Source of the DNA: Lutjanus erythropterus
Lineage: Eukaryota; Chordata; Actinopteri; Lutjaniformes; Lutjanidae
Reading direction: 5' to 3'
Assembly: GCA_020091685.1 (NCBI GenBank)
Contig: CM034598.1
Span: 14,827,088 to 14,891,087 of the forward strand
DNA: 64,000 nucleotides
Shown here: in pieces, positions 33,421 through 44,630 of the stretch
Layout: every line of letters starts with the position of its first letter
Position numbering within the stretch: position 1 is the first letter of the stretch
Notes under the pieces: model-generated
What the model was told of the DNA's origin: nothing
Seen by the model: only the letters and a program-made list of their open reading frames with translations
Databases searched by the model: none
Program-made: the position numbers and the translations under genes

Positions 33421-35748
33421 AAAGAATTTTTCGAGGATCTTTCATTTTAATCTTACTTTTTTTTTAATGAAAAAAAAAAGTTTTGGCAGGTGTTTTTAAA
33501 AGCTTTCCTGTTTTCTTCCATGTGAGATTTAATTACACCATCCACTCTAAACACAAAGTTCATGTAAATATTAACATTTCTAGCCATAAGAAAAGGGTCA
33601 AAGTAATGTATTATTTCTTTTTCATTTACCTCTCGGGGCCTCCATATCTACATCTTTGCACCCCTCGTTCAACAATGTAAAGTATGGTGTAATTTTGTTA
33701 TTATTATGTCGCCACTGTCCAATGAAAGACACTGACATTTTGGAGATCAAAATGTCAACTTTTCCAGAGTTTAGGAAAACAGTCATGTTTTCAGCTTTGT
33801 GACAATGCATTTTCAGATGATCCAGTGATTTTGTAAATGGTTTGTTTGCCTTAAGAAATAGGTGCCTCAAATAGTGTCTCAACTCATAAAAGAGCACTCC
33901 CTCCTTCAGTTTTTTGTGAAAAATTCAATATCACCATATTTGGAGATAAGTGGTTTTTATAAGACAACAACGGTCTGTCACATTCACTAATGTACAGTCA
34001 ATATGCTTCACTATTATCATCCAAAAGTAGTTTCTCAATTAGCCGATTTATATCAGCTGGCTTCTCTCTTGCTTTTCTAAACTCCCAGTGCAAAAAAGCA
34101 GCACAAGTTTATTAAAGATAGAATCAGAAGGATTTTTCTGAGCTGTTTAAAAATGCATCAGGACGTTAAATAACAACATTTTGGGTTGGGTTGCTGAAAC
34201 ATCCCAAGCACAGCAAAACTGTGAGGAAAAAATAAGCAAAGGGCAGAATCTCTGCAGATTCAGCTACCGCCACAAGTATTGAATTTTTTTTTCTAGTGAT
34301 TTATAAGTGGTGATTGAAAAGGATTTATTGCAGATTATACCTTTAATGACCGCACTAGTGTGTGCACAAAACATATTGAATGTAAAATACTGAAAAAGAA
34401 AATGAAAAGCTTTGACAGTGTGCAGGAACAGATTCACAAGTGAAAAACAAGTTTGTAGAGAAAGCTCCTGATGTGGTCCCTTCTCAGTTTGAAATCTGCC
34501 AAAGCCTTATTTGATCTCAGACTTTAGCTTGGATCAAATAAATAGTTCAACTTGACACAGACAGCTAATTTGTGATGCATTGTGAATGAATTAAAACTAT
34601 TTCTGTAGATGGAGTTCCATGACAGCTGGTAGATGCATTCATCTTCTCCTCGGGATGAATTGCAATCACTTCTGTGATCTCACGACTTTTCAAAATTTCA
34701 ATTTGTCCAATACTTATAATATTTAAAAATCTTCAAGTCAAATGAAAGAGGTGCTGGAGCACACCAGGATGTAGCCTAACATCACTACAGTATGCCGCCT
34801 TACTTCCAGGTTTAAGACACTCTGCTCTTAGTTGGACTTTTTCAAGTGAAGGATCAAAACTGACAAAACTGAGAATCCACTGCTTACAAGATAACAAGCG
34901 ACAGAAGCCCTAATGCTGCCAGAGATCTAATTACTAAAAACATTGATTACAAAATGGGTTGTGCTCCTAAAAGTCAGTTCCTGCACACTCTCAAAATGCA
35001 ACTTGCAAATTGGCCACTGCCTAAATTTGCTTTGTGCTCAGTCAATAGTTTAACTTATGCATGAAAAACAATTACTAAAGGCTATCGCTCAAGCAAAACA
35101 AACACACACACACATATTGCATACTATACATCACACCTTACATAGTGCTTTGACCTTAGCATCTTAATTAGAAGTCAAAACCACAGCACGACTGCAGCCA
35201 CGAACACTTCTCGTCTATCCTCGCAGTTCACCAAAACAATGTGACCTGCTGCACCCGCCTTTGTATAAATAACCACAGAATGGTAATTTGCTCTACACAT
35301 TGTATTTCAATATGACATGATAACCACTTGGGATCTTCTTTTAATTACCTGAAAACATATGTTGTTACAGAGGCCTGGGGAAGATACTTTGCCATCTCTT
35401 TTCTCTGCCTGTGTGTGTTTGTTCGTGTGAGTGTGTGAGGGCGTGGTTGTGCTTGAGTATGCATCAGTGTGCATTGTGTGTTTCATTCAGTGTGTAGATT
35501 AGGTGCCTCTGCATTCTCTTTTGGCTTACGGCAAATTTCTGTTTACTATGTGCTCATTATTGTTCTGGGCCACAAGTCTCACTGGGGGATTTTGCCTCCT
35601 TGTAAATTAATCCTCTGTTATTACCAGTTTACATCAGCAACTCCGTGAAAATGGAATCTGGCTGGTGAATCCAACAGAAAAGTGGAAAGAATTTGCCTTG
35701 TCAATGTTATTTTTAAAAGTCATTTCAGAAAATAAAAGAATAAAATTA
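33421..35748. other. Non-genic stretch
   Basis: No supported exon. Holds a GT-rich segment near 35407-35490 and a small (CA)n run at 35101-35114. The piece 35330-35700 is repeat-free and could be conserved. A MITE fragment at 34107-34355 is listed separately. Confidence 0.4.
34107..34355 (+). mobile_element. Diverged copy of the TTTAAAGGCAGAATG-type MITE
   Basis: It starts AAAGATAGAATCAGAAGGAT and ends CAGATTATACCTTTAATG, decayed forms of the ends at 27338 and 27976. Interior blocks AGCACAGCAAAACTGTGAGG, GCAGAATCTCTGCAGATTCA and CTAGTGATTTATAAG match AGCACGGCAGCGTCTCTGCA and CTAGTGAGTCATAAG near 27838-27890. Internally deleted relative to the longer copy. Confidence 0.55.
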
Positions 35749-37022
35749 ATACTCAACTAAAATATAAACTTAACACCTGGTTTTGCTCCCATTTTTCATG
35801 ACTTGAAGTAAAAACTCTAAGACATTTTCTGTGCACAGATGTCCCTTGGACTGGTCATAATGACAAGCCACTCTAAAACGTTCATCTCTATCTTGAAAAA
35901 AGAAATTTTTTAGGCATGCAACTAGCTGATTCAAATAGAGCTACATAGTCATGATCTGCTCTGCTCTGCCACTGACTGGCTAGTACTCATTTTCTTCATT
36001 GGTTGGATTGGTTACATTTAGGCATGAGGAGTGACTGGTTAGATTTAGGGTAGGAATATCAGGGTAATCCAATCAGAGTCCGAGTTGGGAAGGTTATAAC
36101 TTTGCCCACCTAAGAAAAAAAAACAAATGGCATCTGTAGCCAACCTGTTCTCATCCCAGCTTGTCACATAGTAATGTTATGTCACTGCACATCGGCATCT
36201 GACACTGATGCATAAGGTAACCCTTTAGTGGCTGTATCAAATGCAGACAGAAAGCCCTTTACATCAATGCCACTTGAAAGCACTGTGCATTTCAGTTGCT
36301 ATCAGGTACTGTGTGTGTCAGTGTGAGCGCAGTGGGACTTACCATTAGACAAAGGTTAGTAATAGCCTTTGGACCCAAGTTCCCAAGGGCCCATTAAATG
36401 CCTCATAAAGTTATGATTAATTTTATTTTTATCTTATTTTGTTTTACTTTTCATAAATTAATTATCTCTCTTTTAATAACCCATACACTAAAATTACATC
36501 AGAATACTTAATTCATGAGTGTCTCAGGGTCTATTCAAAGACTTCACTGTGCATCTGCAAAAATGATTCAGGAAGACTACTTGTGTAAACAAAAAGAACT
36601 GAGGCTACCTTAGCAACACTGTAAGAAGGAAGAAGCGTGAAGTTACTAAAAGAAACTGACACTACCAGAGGGGCAGTGACAAAAATGTTGGTATCTCTGT
36701 GTGAAACAGCCACAGTTCACTGCCTAATAAATGTATTTTTTCAAGATCAAACTGCACATTTTAGAGTGTCCTTTCATTAAGTCCAGTCCAAGACACACCT
36801 GTGCAATAATTATGTTGGCTAATCAACATCTCTATAAACTACACCTGTCAGGTGGCTGGATTTTGGAGAAGTGCTCACTAACAAAGATTTTAGCCGATTT
36901 GTGACCAGAATTTTAGAGAATTAAACCTTTAATTTGCATAGAAGAAGTCTTAGATATTTTACTTCAAGTCATGAAAAATGTGAGCACAAACAAGTATTGT
37001 ATTTAGACTTTTTTGAGTGTAT
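35749..37022. mobile_element. Element with long terminal inverted repeats
   Basis: The left arm from ACTCAACTAAAATATAAAC through CCCATTTTTCATGACTTGAA to CCACTCTAAAACG (about 35870) is mirrored by the right arm from CACATTTTAGAGTG (about 36753) through TTCAAGTCATGAAAAATGTG to TTTTTTGAGTGTATAT. These arms exceed 100 bp with gaps. The ends resemble a common fish Tc1/mariner-type MITE starting TACACTGAACAAAAATATAA. The core (about 35915-36735) is different DNA and holds another repeat. Confidence 0.7.
35985..36110 (+). repeat. Dispersed repeat within the long-TIR element (partner at 39775)
   Basis: TTTAGGCATGAGGAGTG, GTAGGAATATCAGGGTAA and CCAATCAGAG match TTTAGGCATGAGAAGTG, GTCAGAATATCATGGTAA and CCAGTCAGAG at 39812-39868. 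Located in the core of the 35749-37022 element. Class unknown. Confidence 0.55.
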
Positions 37023-39774
37023 ATGTTGGTGTTTGTTGTATGTGCTGTCTGTAGTGCACAGCATCCAAAATCTAAATGTTCACATCATTAGATGTGATAT
37101 ATTTGGTGCTATTTTTAATTCATGAACCACTTTGAGTGAGATTATCTGCAGTCCAGCAGCCAGGCGCAGAGTAATTGTGAACCTGTAGACATTGTAAACC
37201 AGTTTTTCCTGGGGAACATTGAATAGCTCACAGGTGCTGTTGGGCTGTATGGCAAAACTGCCTGAGAAATACATGAATGTCAGACCTGAGGAAAGTGCTC
37301 CATTATTCAAGCTGAAATTGCATTGCTCACCTTGATGCCTTTCCCTCTGCGGTCCCAAGGTAGCTGCTGAGTTGTCGCTCCTGATGGCCTCTTAAATGCC
37401 TCACTGTCAGGACCGGCTCCTTTAATGAACACTGCTGCGCCTGCTGCTTTTCCACTGGTCACAGGTGTACGGCTTCTCAAGGCCGGGCCCCCCTTTGTTT
37501 ATTTATTGCTCATAGGCTGTGTATACCCAACAGTCCCCTCAGTGTCCAGATGTCAACATGCAACAGGGGCGGCAGGGACAGACAAGATTTGATCGTGATA
37601 TGATTCTATCTTCCTTGTCGTGCGGACGCTTTTATTTCCTTAGTTTGTCTCCAGGAATAAAACAAGACGGCGCTAACTTCTCCTCACACTCTGTTTGTTT
37701 ACACGGTCTCGTGTGGAGGAATTATTATTCTGGGGAGGTACCGGGGCTTATCTAAACAGCTGGTTTGCTAGGACCTTTTGGGAGGCCTGCCCCTCAGTCT
37801 GTAATCTTTTCTGATTTTACACGTCAAGCTCATTCATTCATTAGCAGGCCAGTGTCCACTGGTGTTTCTCCCTGGCTGTTAAATTAGGCCGCTACGGGCT
37901 CCCTCCTAAGATGATGCATTATGCCTTCTACTCGGGGAACAGTCAGAAGGAGGGAGGGGATGCAGACTGAGAAAAACAAAAGAGAGTTGTTTTAAATTGT
38001 TGCCAGTGGAGTGCCTGAGGTAGGAAGGCTTCATGGCGGTTGTGGCACATTGCCTTCTTCTGGGATGGTGACTGCTACAGAGAGCGTGACAGCACTGCAA
38101 AGCCCACCGGGAGTTATTTATTGTGCCGTACAGCATTTTAGTGAGTCTTTGATTCTCTTTTTAGCAGCTAGAATAATATGGGTGGAGAAAAAATTGTCAT
38201 CTTAATTGCCAGAACTTCATTTTTGCCAATCCACCAGCAGCTCATGTGCAGCATGTTGTATGTACAGTGCGGTGGGTAAACAGACACAAATGCTCGCTTG
38301 TTTTTTTTTTTTCTTTTGTTTTTTTTCTTGCAGACTCTGTTTCTCTCTCCTCCCTGTCTCACCAGTGTGACTGCCAAGTAGACTCCTCTGCTCTGTTGTA
38401 CAATTTAGAATGTGATTGAGCTTTCACATCCACTTTCACTCTCCCAGTAAGTCTGCACTGCTTATAGCCTCGATGTGCATTCACAGCCACAATGCTGAAG
38501 CAGAGAAGTGAACAGCAAACTGGAAATACTCCCTTCATCTGTCCTTCCTCAAAATATTTGAGCCTGCAGATCAGAAATTTTGCTAAATGTTGTTGTATGC
38601 TTTGATGGATCGTGATTTTAGGAATAAGTAAATCTCTGGTCTGAAAACTGGCAGTGTCAGTGTGCTAAGTTATATATCTGTCAGCAATTAAAAGGTTGCA
38701 TTGACTTTTTGCAAGTTTGCCCCATTAGTCACCTTGCTCAATATGTGAGCAGCACTGCAGCATCTAAATCATCCCTGCAGGTCTCTGTCTGGTGCACACT
38801 CTAACACTTCATTTTAAATAACCTTAGCTGATTAGCCTTTTTTAAATGTGAGAAAATGAGGACTTGTAGCAAGTCTAAAATTTCTAATTTAATGACATGC
38901 ATCCAGACCTGCCAGGCTTGTTTGGGCTTTTTTTTTTTAGACTGGTGAAATAAACATTAAAAATCGGCACAAATATCACACTTTTAAAGGGAGACCTTTC
39001 ATCCAGTGAAACTTAAAGTGTTTACACAGGAAATGAGCGAAGTAAGTGAGACAGCTCAGTTTTTAGAGCGATAATGAACCTCATTAATGATGAGATATTC
39101 ATTCCAGATGTTTTGAGTCCATAAGTCACAGAATTGAAAATGATATGCAGACATTCTGGATAATACAGCCGGTGAGTTGATCTACTGTGAATTATTTCTG
39201 GTAATCTGGTAATTCAGTTTTACATGTGACTGTTTGAAACAAGGAAATAATGGGAAAAGGAAAAAGCATTGTGCGTGTGCAATAAAACATCAAGTTTTTA
39301 ACTGGTTATGAAACAGTGTCAATTTAAAACTGATGCCTTTATATGACTTATGTAAGCTAGGAATACCATCTACGAGATCGGCTATTTCTATATATGTAGA
39401 TGTTTTTAACATGTGCCACCAGGTCAGATTAAAATAATCAAATCAGATGAAACAAGCCCATCTTTACACTTTTCCAGGCAAAGTTACAGTGAGTAGAACA
39501 ACCAATTAAAAGGAAGCAGTAGGAGATTTTTGGTTACATTTATTTTTGAGGTTGTATTTTGTAGTTATTATGGTGGAAACACTACCATTCAACAAAATCA
39601 ACAAAATTTAAAAATTTCTTGCTAGCTTTAAAGTGTTTAAAAGGTGAACTAGCATTACCAAGAGAGATTTTGAAAAAATATGACAAAATAAATAAAAAAT
39701 GTCATGTCATGACAGTATGTTGAAGAAATCTATATATTGTGTTGCAGAGATATATACTGAATTTAGACTGCTAA
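37023..39774. other. Non-genic stretch with GC-richer patch
   Basis: No supported exon. The section 37360-38140 is less AT-rich and without recognised repeats; several short frames lie there with no domain. It is a candidate conserved noncoding element, to be tested by alignment. A T-rich tract lies at 38300-38330. Confidence 0.35.
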
Positions 39775-39910
39775 CTAAATAACTAGGGTCACATAGGTTG
39801 GGACAGGTTTAGGCATGAGAAGTGTGATTGCGTAGGGTCAGAATATCATGGTAAGCCAGTCAGAGGCAGAGTAGAGTGGGTAATTTCTTCACCATCCTGG
39901 GAAAAAAAAT
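39775..39910 (+). repeat. Dispersed repeat, partner of 35985-36110
   Basis: Same order of blocks as at 35985-36110 over about 110 bp, with a following AT-rich junction and GGGAAAAAAAATTGCC resembling CTAAGAAAAAAAAACAAATG. Noncoding. Confidence 0.5.
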
Positions 39911-41599
39911 TGCCTCGTGTCCCTGCCTGTCATCTTCATCACTCTCCGAGTCAGAGTTCTGGTTGGAGTCATTGTAAATCACCATGGTATGATATTCCCT
40001 GTCATCTACTGGATTTTGCTGGCCTTTTGTGTTCGGTCCTAAGCTGCAGGTTCGGACTGACTCGAGTCAACTAGAGCGACTGGTTACACGGCTAACTGAG
40101 CAAACGGTGGCTACCAGGCTCACTACAGCCAGAGATAGTAAGACCAAAGAGTAGGGTAAGCAACAGTGGTTAGCACTTGTTTGGAGTTTCTTCAACAGGT
40201 GGCCATACTAACACACTGCCCCTTGAAATAACAAACGCTACACGGTGCAAGGTAGCACATGACCAGGGAGGAATTGTGAAGAAAGTAAAGCTGAATAGAC
40301 CCTTTTCAACAGCTGATGGATTAAATCAAAGTATAATTAATTAATGGAATGTTTGCACCTGGGTTTGAATAGGCACAAGGCAGCTATTCAGCTGTTGACA
40401 ACCTTATTTTAGTAAAACTACGTGTTTGTGCCACATGGACAGATTTTTTTTGTCAGTGAAGAATTAAAAAACAGTGAAGCTCATTAGGCAAACATGTCAA
40501 TCAGAATACGAATGTCTTGCTCTGAAGTTCACTGTCAGTGTAACAGGGTCTAGTATCTATTGTGTCAAAAAATGCCAGTAGTCTGGGCAAAGTTTAACTT
40601 GCATCTTTTCATTTGTGCAGAAACTAATGAGAAACATTCATGGAAAAAAAAAATGAAAAGTTCATGATCTCAGAAATGTTATTTTTAAAAATTCAACTTG
40701 GGCTGTTTTAGTTTTTTAGTGTTATTAGTTCCCCTTTTGTTACTGGTTGATAAAAATCCAGTTGATTTACACATCAGGGGGCGTAAAATCAGAGGGGCAT
40801 GACAGAAACTGTTTGAGAACTACACAGACTACGGGTCAGTAATACTGATGTGTCTTGCTAATTAGCAGCGTTAACTGTGTGTCCGTGTTTTTAGCTCAAC
40901 TTTTCCTTCTTTGTCTGTGTATCTGTGTTTGAGATAAAGTATGTGGTCATGATTATTTGATGGTCTAGTTTCACAAAAAGCCACTTAATATTTAAACTGC
41001 ATTATATTTTGAAGCATCTGAACCCTGTGAAGTATTTGTGATTCCTTTTTTCCGTACTGGATGTGTAGTTATCCAGCAATCATCACCACGAGGATGATGG
41101 ATGACAGCTGCTGCTCGGCTGCTGTGTCTCATTTGCCCAGAAAATGTACTTCACTTTGTCAGCTGATGGTGATAAGGCTTGTCAAGATCCTTTTCCTGGT
41201 TCTCATGGTGGCAGCAGGACTGACCCATTGACCTGTGTGAGCAGCCATGACATGAATGGATGAAATGGAAGGTCCAATTCATGTTAAATGTAGGAGGAGG
41301 ATGATGGTTGTTTTGATTTTTCTGCTTCTCTCTGCAGTGCGAGCACAGACCCATCATTTTGGAAACACAGCTTTCTTCTAACCAGGGGTCTCAGACTTCT
41401 TAAAGTACAGTGTGTCCTCTGGGCTTTTGTCTCTCGCTGAGATAATGTGGGGCTCATTAGCTGTCTGGCAGGAACAAATAATAGCCTGGGTGAAATGTTG
41501 CAGGGTTTAATTAACAACAATGCTGTCATACACTACATATTAATATCAAATTTCATTCCTGCTGAGAAACAGATTTTTACAGTGTCTACCAGGACTGTA
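39911..41599. other. Non-genic stretch
   Basis: No gene supported. Two overlapping minus-strand frames near 41151-41529 have no recognisable domain. The part around 40020-40290 looks repeat-like but I found no partner in the window. Confidence 0.35.
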
Positions 41600-42240
41600 G
41601 TTTAGAGGAGCAATATGTAACAAAAATGAGTAGCCTGCTGCAGTCCAAGTAGCCAGTTAGAGCCATAGACGGTATATAAAATAGGCTGAAATCCTATTTA
41701 ACGTACCGTCTATGGTTAAAGTGAGTGGTTTCCCCCTACCCCCTCCTTAGGTGACTCAAGAAAGCTCAGGCAGGAGCACAAGAACAGCACAATCTTATAA
41801 TTTGACAACAACAAGTGTCCCATACTGTAAGATGATCGGCTGTTTATAACTGTAAAGCTAAGCCCATTATCCTGAAAACAGAAGCCCACTGCTCTGAAAA
41901 TACACACTCTGGAGCTGAAGTTCAGTGACTGGCTGCCAGTCTCCTCTAACATATTGCTCAGTTTAACTGTTATAAATATCTGCTCCTTCTAAAAGATTAT
42001 TGATGATATCATATGACTCATAAACAGACACCTACTCACTTGGCAAACACTCAGCATTAATTTGAACTCTAATTAATGTGAAACAAGTAAACCACAGCTG
42101 TAGCAAAGCTGTAGAGAAGTGAGTATTTCAACTTTTCATGTTTCATAATTTCTGATGACGCATCATGGTCATTTCATGATATATTACAGTAAATATATTA
42201 CAGATTTGTCCTTTAAATATAAGGTATGCTATGAGACCTT
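41600..42240 (+). repeat. Three-copy dispersed repeat with hairpin, copy 3
   Basis: The fullest copy. GAGCAATATGTAAC near 41608 is followed by a hairpin: CCATAGACGGTA (41663-41674) with TACCGTCTATGG (41704-41715), and inner AAATAGG with CCTATTT. Later come TCCTTCTAAAAGATTATTGA, CAGCATTAATTTGAACTCTA and TTCATGATATATTACAGTAA, also found at 8154-8630 and, reversed, at 33010-33420. Noncoding. Confidence 0.7.
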
Positions 42241-43089
42241 ATTAGTTTAAGCCTCTAAAATGGCATTACGTAACTCACTGGATAACTGAAAAGTACATTT
42301 TGATTTTTAAAAAATGTAATTTTATTTCATATATTTGTTGCTGTAATTACGTAACAAGTTTCACATATAGTACAAACCGCTAATTGTGATCACATCTGTC
42401 CAGGTCAAAGTAAGATAAGTTAATGTGTTATCACTGTGGTGTATCAGAAACACCATCTATACTTTTACCTTTTACTGCCAGCCGAGAGAGTTTGAGCTCC
42501 ACTTCCTACATTACTTTATGCTGTTTACAAGGTTGATTATTAGAAGTAAGTCTGCTCAATTTATGTGAATTTTTAACATTAAAATACACTCTGCTCTTGG
42601 CAGTCTTTAGTAGTGGACAGACTGTTAAACCAAACTCTATTCTAAAAGCAGGTGTTTTATGGCAGGACCATCACTAGGAGTCTTCTGATTCATTTTGTTT
42701 TACAGGTGCAGTCGGCACACATCGTTTACTCAGTAATATCATTAATCTGTGTGTCTATGTATCGACTGGCCAGAACCCAGAGTTTACAATTTTCATCTGC
42801 TCTCTTGAAGCCACAGATCTCTTCTTTTACTGTCCTCCACTCCACTCTGGGGAAGTGAAGAAAGTCATGAACTGAGTTTCTCTTACTGTTTGTCAGGGAA
42901 AATGTGAGTCGGTGGATTTACAGAGCTTGTTCTCATCCAAAATGGGGTGTGGTTGCTCTGGTAACAGGAAAGTGACTGTTTTTGTATAAAGAAAAGAGAT
43001 GTAAATGCTGTTGAAATATACATGGTGTGATATAGTAGCACATTCTTTTAATTTTTCTCAATTGGTTTGAAAATTATTAATTAATTGTG
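42241..43089. other. Non-genic stretch
   Basis: A TTTTACAG acceptor-like site at 42700 precedes a 50-codon open run in the frame of 42652-42858, but the peptide has no domain and no donor was found at a sensible place. Not accepted as an exon. Confidence 0.35.
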
Positions 43090-43180
43090 ATTTTGAACCT
43101 TTCTCCGTAATTTGGTACCACAGCATTCCTGACACAAACCTTATGGTATCCAGCAGGTTGAACATTCAGGTATTCTCATC
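43090..43180 (+). repeat. Direct repeat, copy 1 (partner 43925-44010)
   Basis: Shared with the partner: TAATTTGGT, CAGCATTCCTGACACAAACC with the partner reading TAGCATTTCTGACACAAACC, then TTATGGTATCCAGC, GGTTGAA and ATTCA. The copies are about 835 bp apart and bracket part of the CAAGTC-rich repeat, so they may belong to one larger composite. Confidence 0.65.
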
Positions 43181-43649
43181 AGCTTCCTGCACAGAATGAT
43201 AAAATGTTTGTCTGGGACAAAACCAACATTTAGATCCAATTTTTCCTCAGACTGGTTCGTTCCACTGTGCTCTTCCTCCTCTTCACTGGAATGTACATTA
43301 AGTTTACTGTACAGGCTGTGGAAATGTTGGATTTAAACATTGATTTTACCCCAAAGACATCTGAAGACATCTGTGGGATCACAAAAAGGCAGTTGCTGCA
43401 TAACAAGTAAGAAATATTATTTTGCAGAGGTTGGGCCAAGTCATTGTTTTGCAAGTCATTACTAAGTCTCAAGTCTTAGCACTTATGTCACAAGTCAAGA
43501 TTGGCAAGTCCCAAATCCTAAATTTTCACCTGAAACCTACACTACTCATAATTTAACAGTGACTTTTCATCTGCAACTGTTAAGCTGATATTAGCTCACT
43601 AACGATGTTAAAGCTTTAATATCTAACATTTCCACATTAAAAGGTCCAA

Positions 43650-43915
43650 AAACCTGGCATGTTATTTATTTTGTTGAGTTGTGTACTTTCATGATCCCAG
43701 ATGTTTCCAACAATAGTCAAACCCAGACAAATCTGTAATTTATTCGTTTCCTACTATAGTTGCTAGTTGCTACAGTATACCTTATGTGAAAATACAGAAT
43801 ACGTTGGATGTGTCACAGAGTGAGAAACATGAATAAAACTTTAATACTTTACCTCCTCTGTAAACATTACTTCTGTCCGAGGCATGTCATAGATTTTCCT
43901 CTGCATTTGAGACTT
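43650..43915 (+). repeat. Dispersed repeat, copy 2 (partner at 7370-7770)
   Basis: CATGATCCCAGATGTTTCCA, ACAAATCTGTAATTTATTCG, CACAGAGTGAG, AACATGAATAAAACTTTAAT and CTTCTGTCCGAGGCATGTCA follow the order seen at 7498-7730. It lies inside the CAAGTC-rich composite. Confidence 0.55.
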
Positions 43916-43924
43916 TAGCACTTT

Positions 43925-44010
43925 GTACGTTTATCCATAATTTGGTGTCATAGCATTTCTGACACAAACCTTATGGTATCCAGCTGGTTGAATATTCATG
44001 TATTCAGGTA
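43925..44010 (+). repeat. Direct repeat, copy 2 (partner 43090-43180)
   Basis: Carries TAGCATTTCTGACACAAACC, TTATGGTATCCAGCTGGTTG and AATATTCATGTATTCAGG, nearly the same as at 43090-43180. Not tandem; spaced by about 835 bp. Confidence 0.65.
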
Positions 44011-44630
44011 TAACAATAAGTACAACAACTCCCATGATCCAATGCCATTTCACAACATCATCAAATTACATATTTTGTTAAAAAATTTTGTTATAATATG
44101 AAAGACACCTGGGGCAGAACTTTTAAACTGCGTGTTTAATATTAGTCTCAACTTACTGTCTTTGTGCAGCTTCAAAGGTCAAATTAAGTTGGAAGTTGTT
44201 GCATCTTCGTCTGATCTGCATATTTTGCATACAGGAGTTTGTTTTTTGTTGACCGCCTTGTAGTTTTTGTGTGCGAAGAAACTTATCTTTGGTATCATTT
44301 TTCTTGGTTCTCTTGTGTAACTTGACTGGAAGCTGTTGGATTGGTTCAAAACAAAGTGGATCCGGTGAATTAAGTATCAGCTTGCTGATAATGAATAGCA
44401 TTAACATTAGTTAATCCTGGAAATGGAAGGAAATGAATTGATTCTTGGAACACTTTTTAATCTTTGGGATTTGGGAAAGGTAGTATTTTCAAGTAAAAAG
44501 GCTCAAGTCCAGGTGAAGTGACGAGTCAATGGTCAAGACTTGGTCAACTCCAGGTCAAGCTGTAAGTCTTTTTTGATGTTGTCAAAAGTCTAAAGTCATC
44601 AAATTTGTGACTGGAGTCTGACTAGTCTGT

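Larger units (their letters stand above)
43430..44630. repeat. CAAGTC-rich dispersed repeat, interrupted
   Basis: The left part has GGGCCAAGTCATTGTTTTGC, AAGTCTCAAGTCTTAGCAC and CAAGTCCCAAATCC. The right part has GGCTCAAGTCCAGGTGAAG, GTCAAGACTTGGTCAAC and GACTGGAGTCTGACTAGTC. This is the appearance of a common fish repeat made of AAGTC units. The middle (43650-44010) matches other repeats, so the two parts were probably separated by insertion. A 84-codon minus frame at 44153-44407 is not supported. Confidence 0.55.

Noticed and set aside
37433..37520. CACAG-GTGTAC that could begin a third tnmd exon (Val-Tyr start)
   Set aside because: The frame closes after a few codons and the peptide lacks the expected ectodomain pattern.
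42700..42858. TTTTACAG acceptor followed by a 50-codon open run
   Set aside because: The peptide does not match tenomodulin's third exon and no donor lies at a sensible place.
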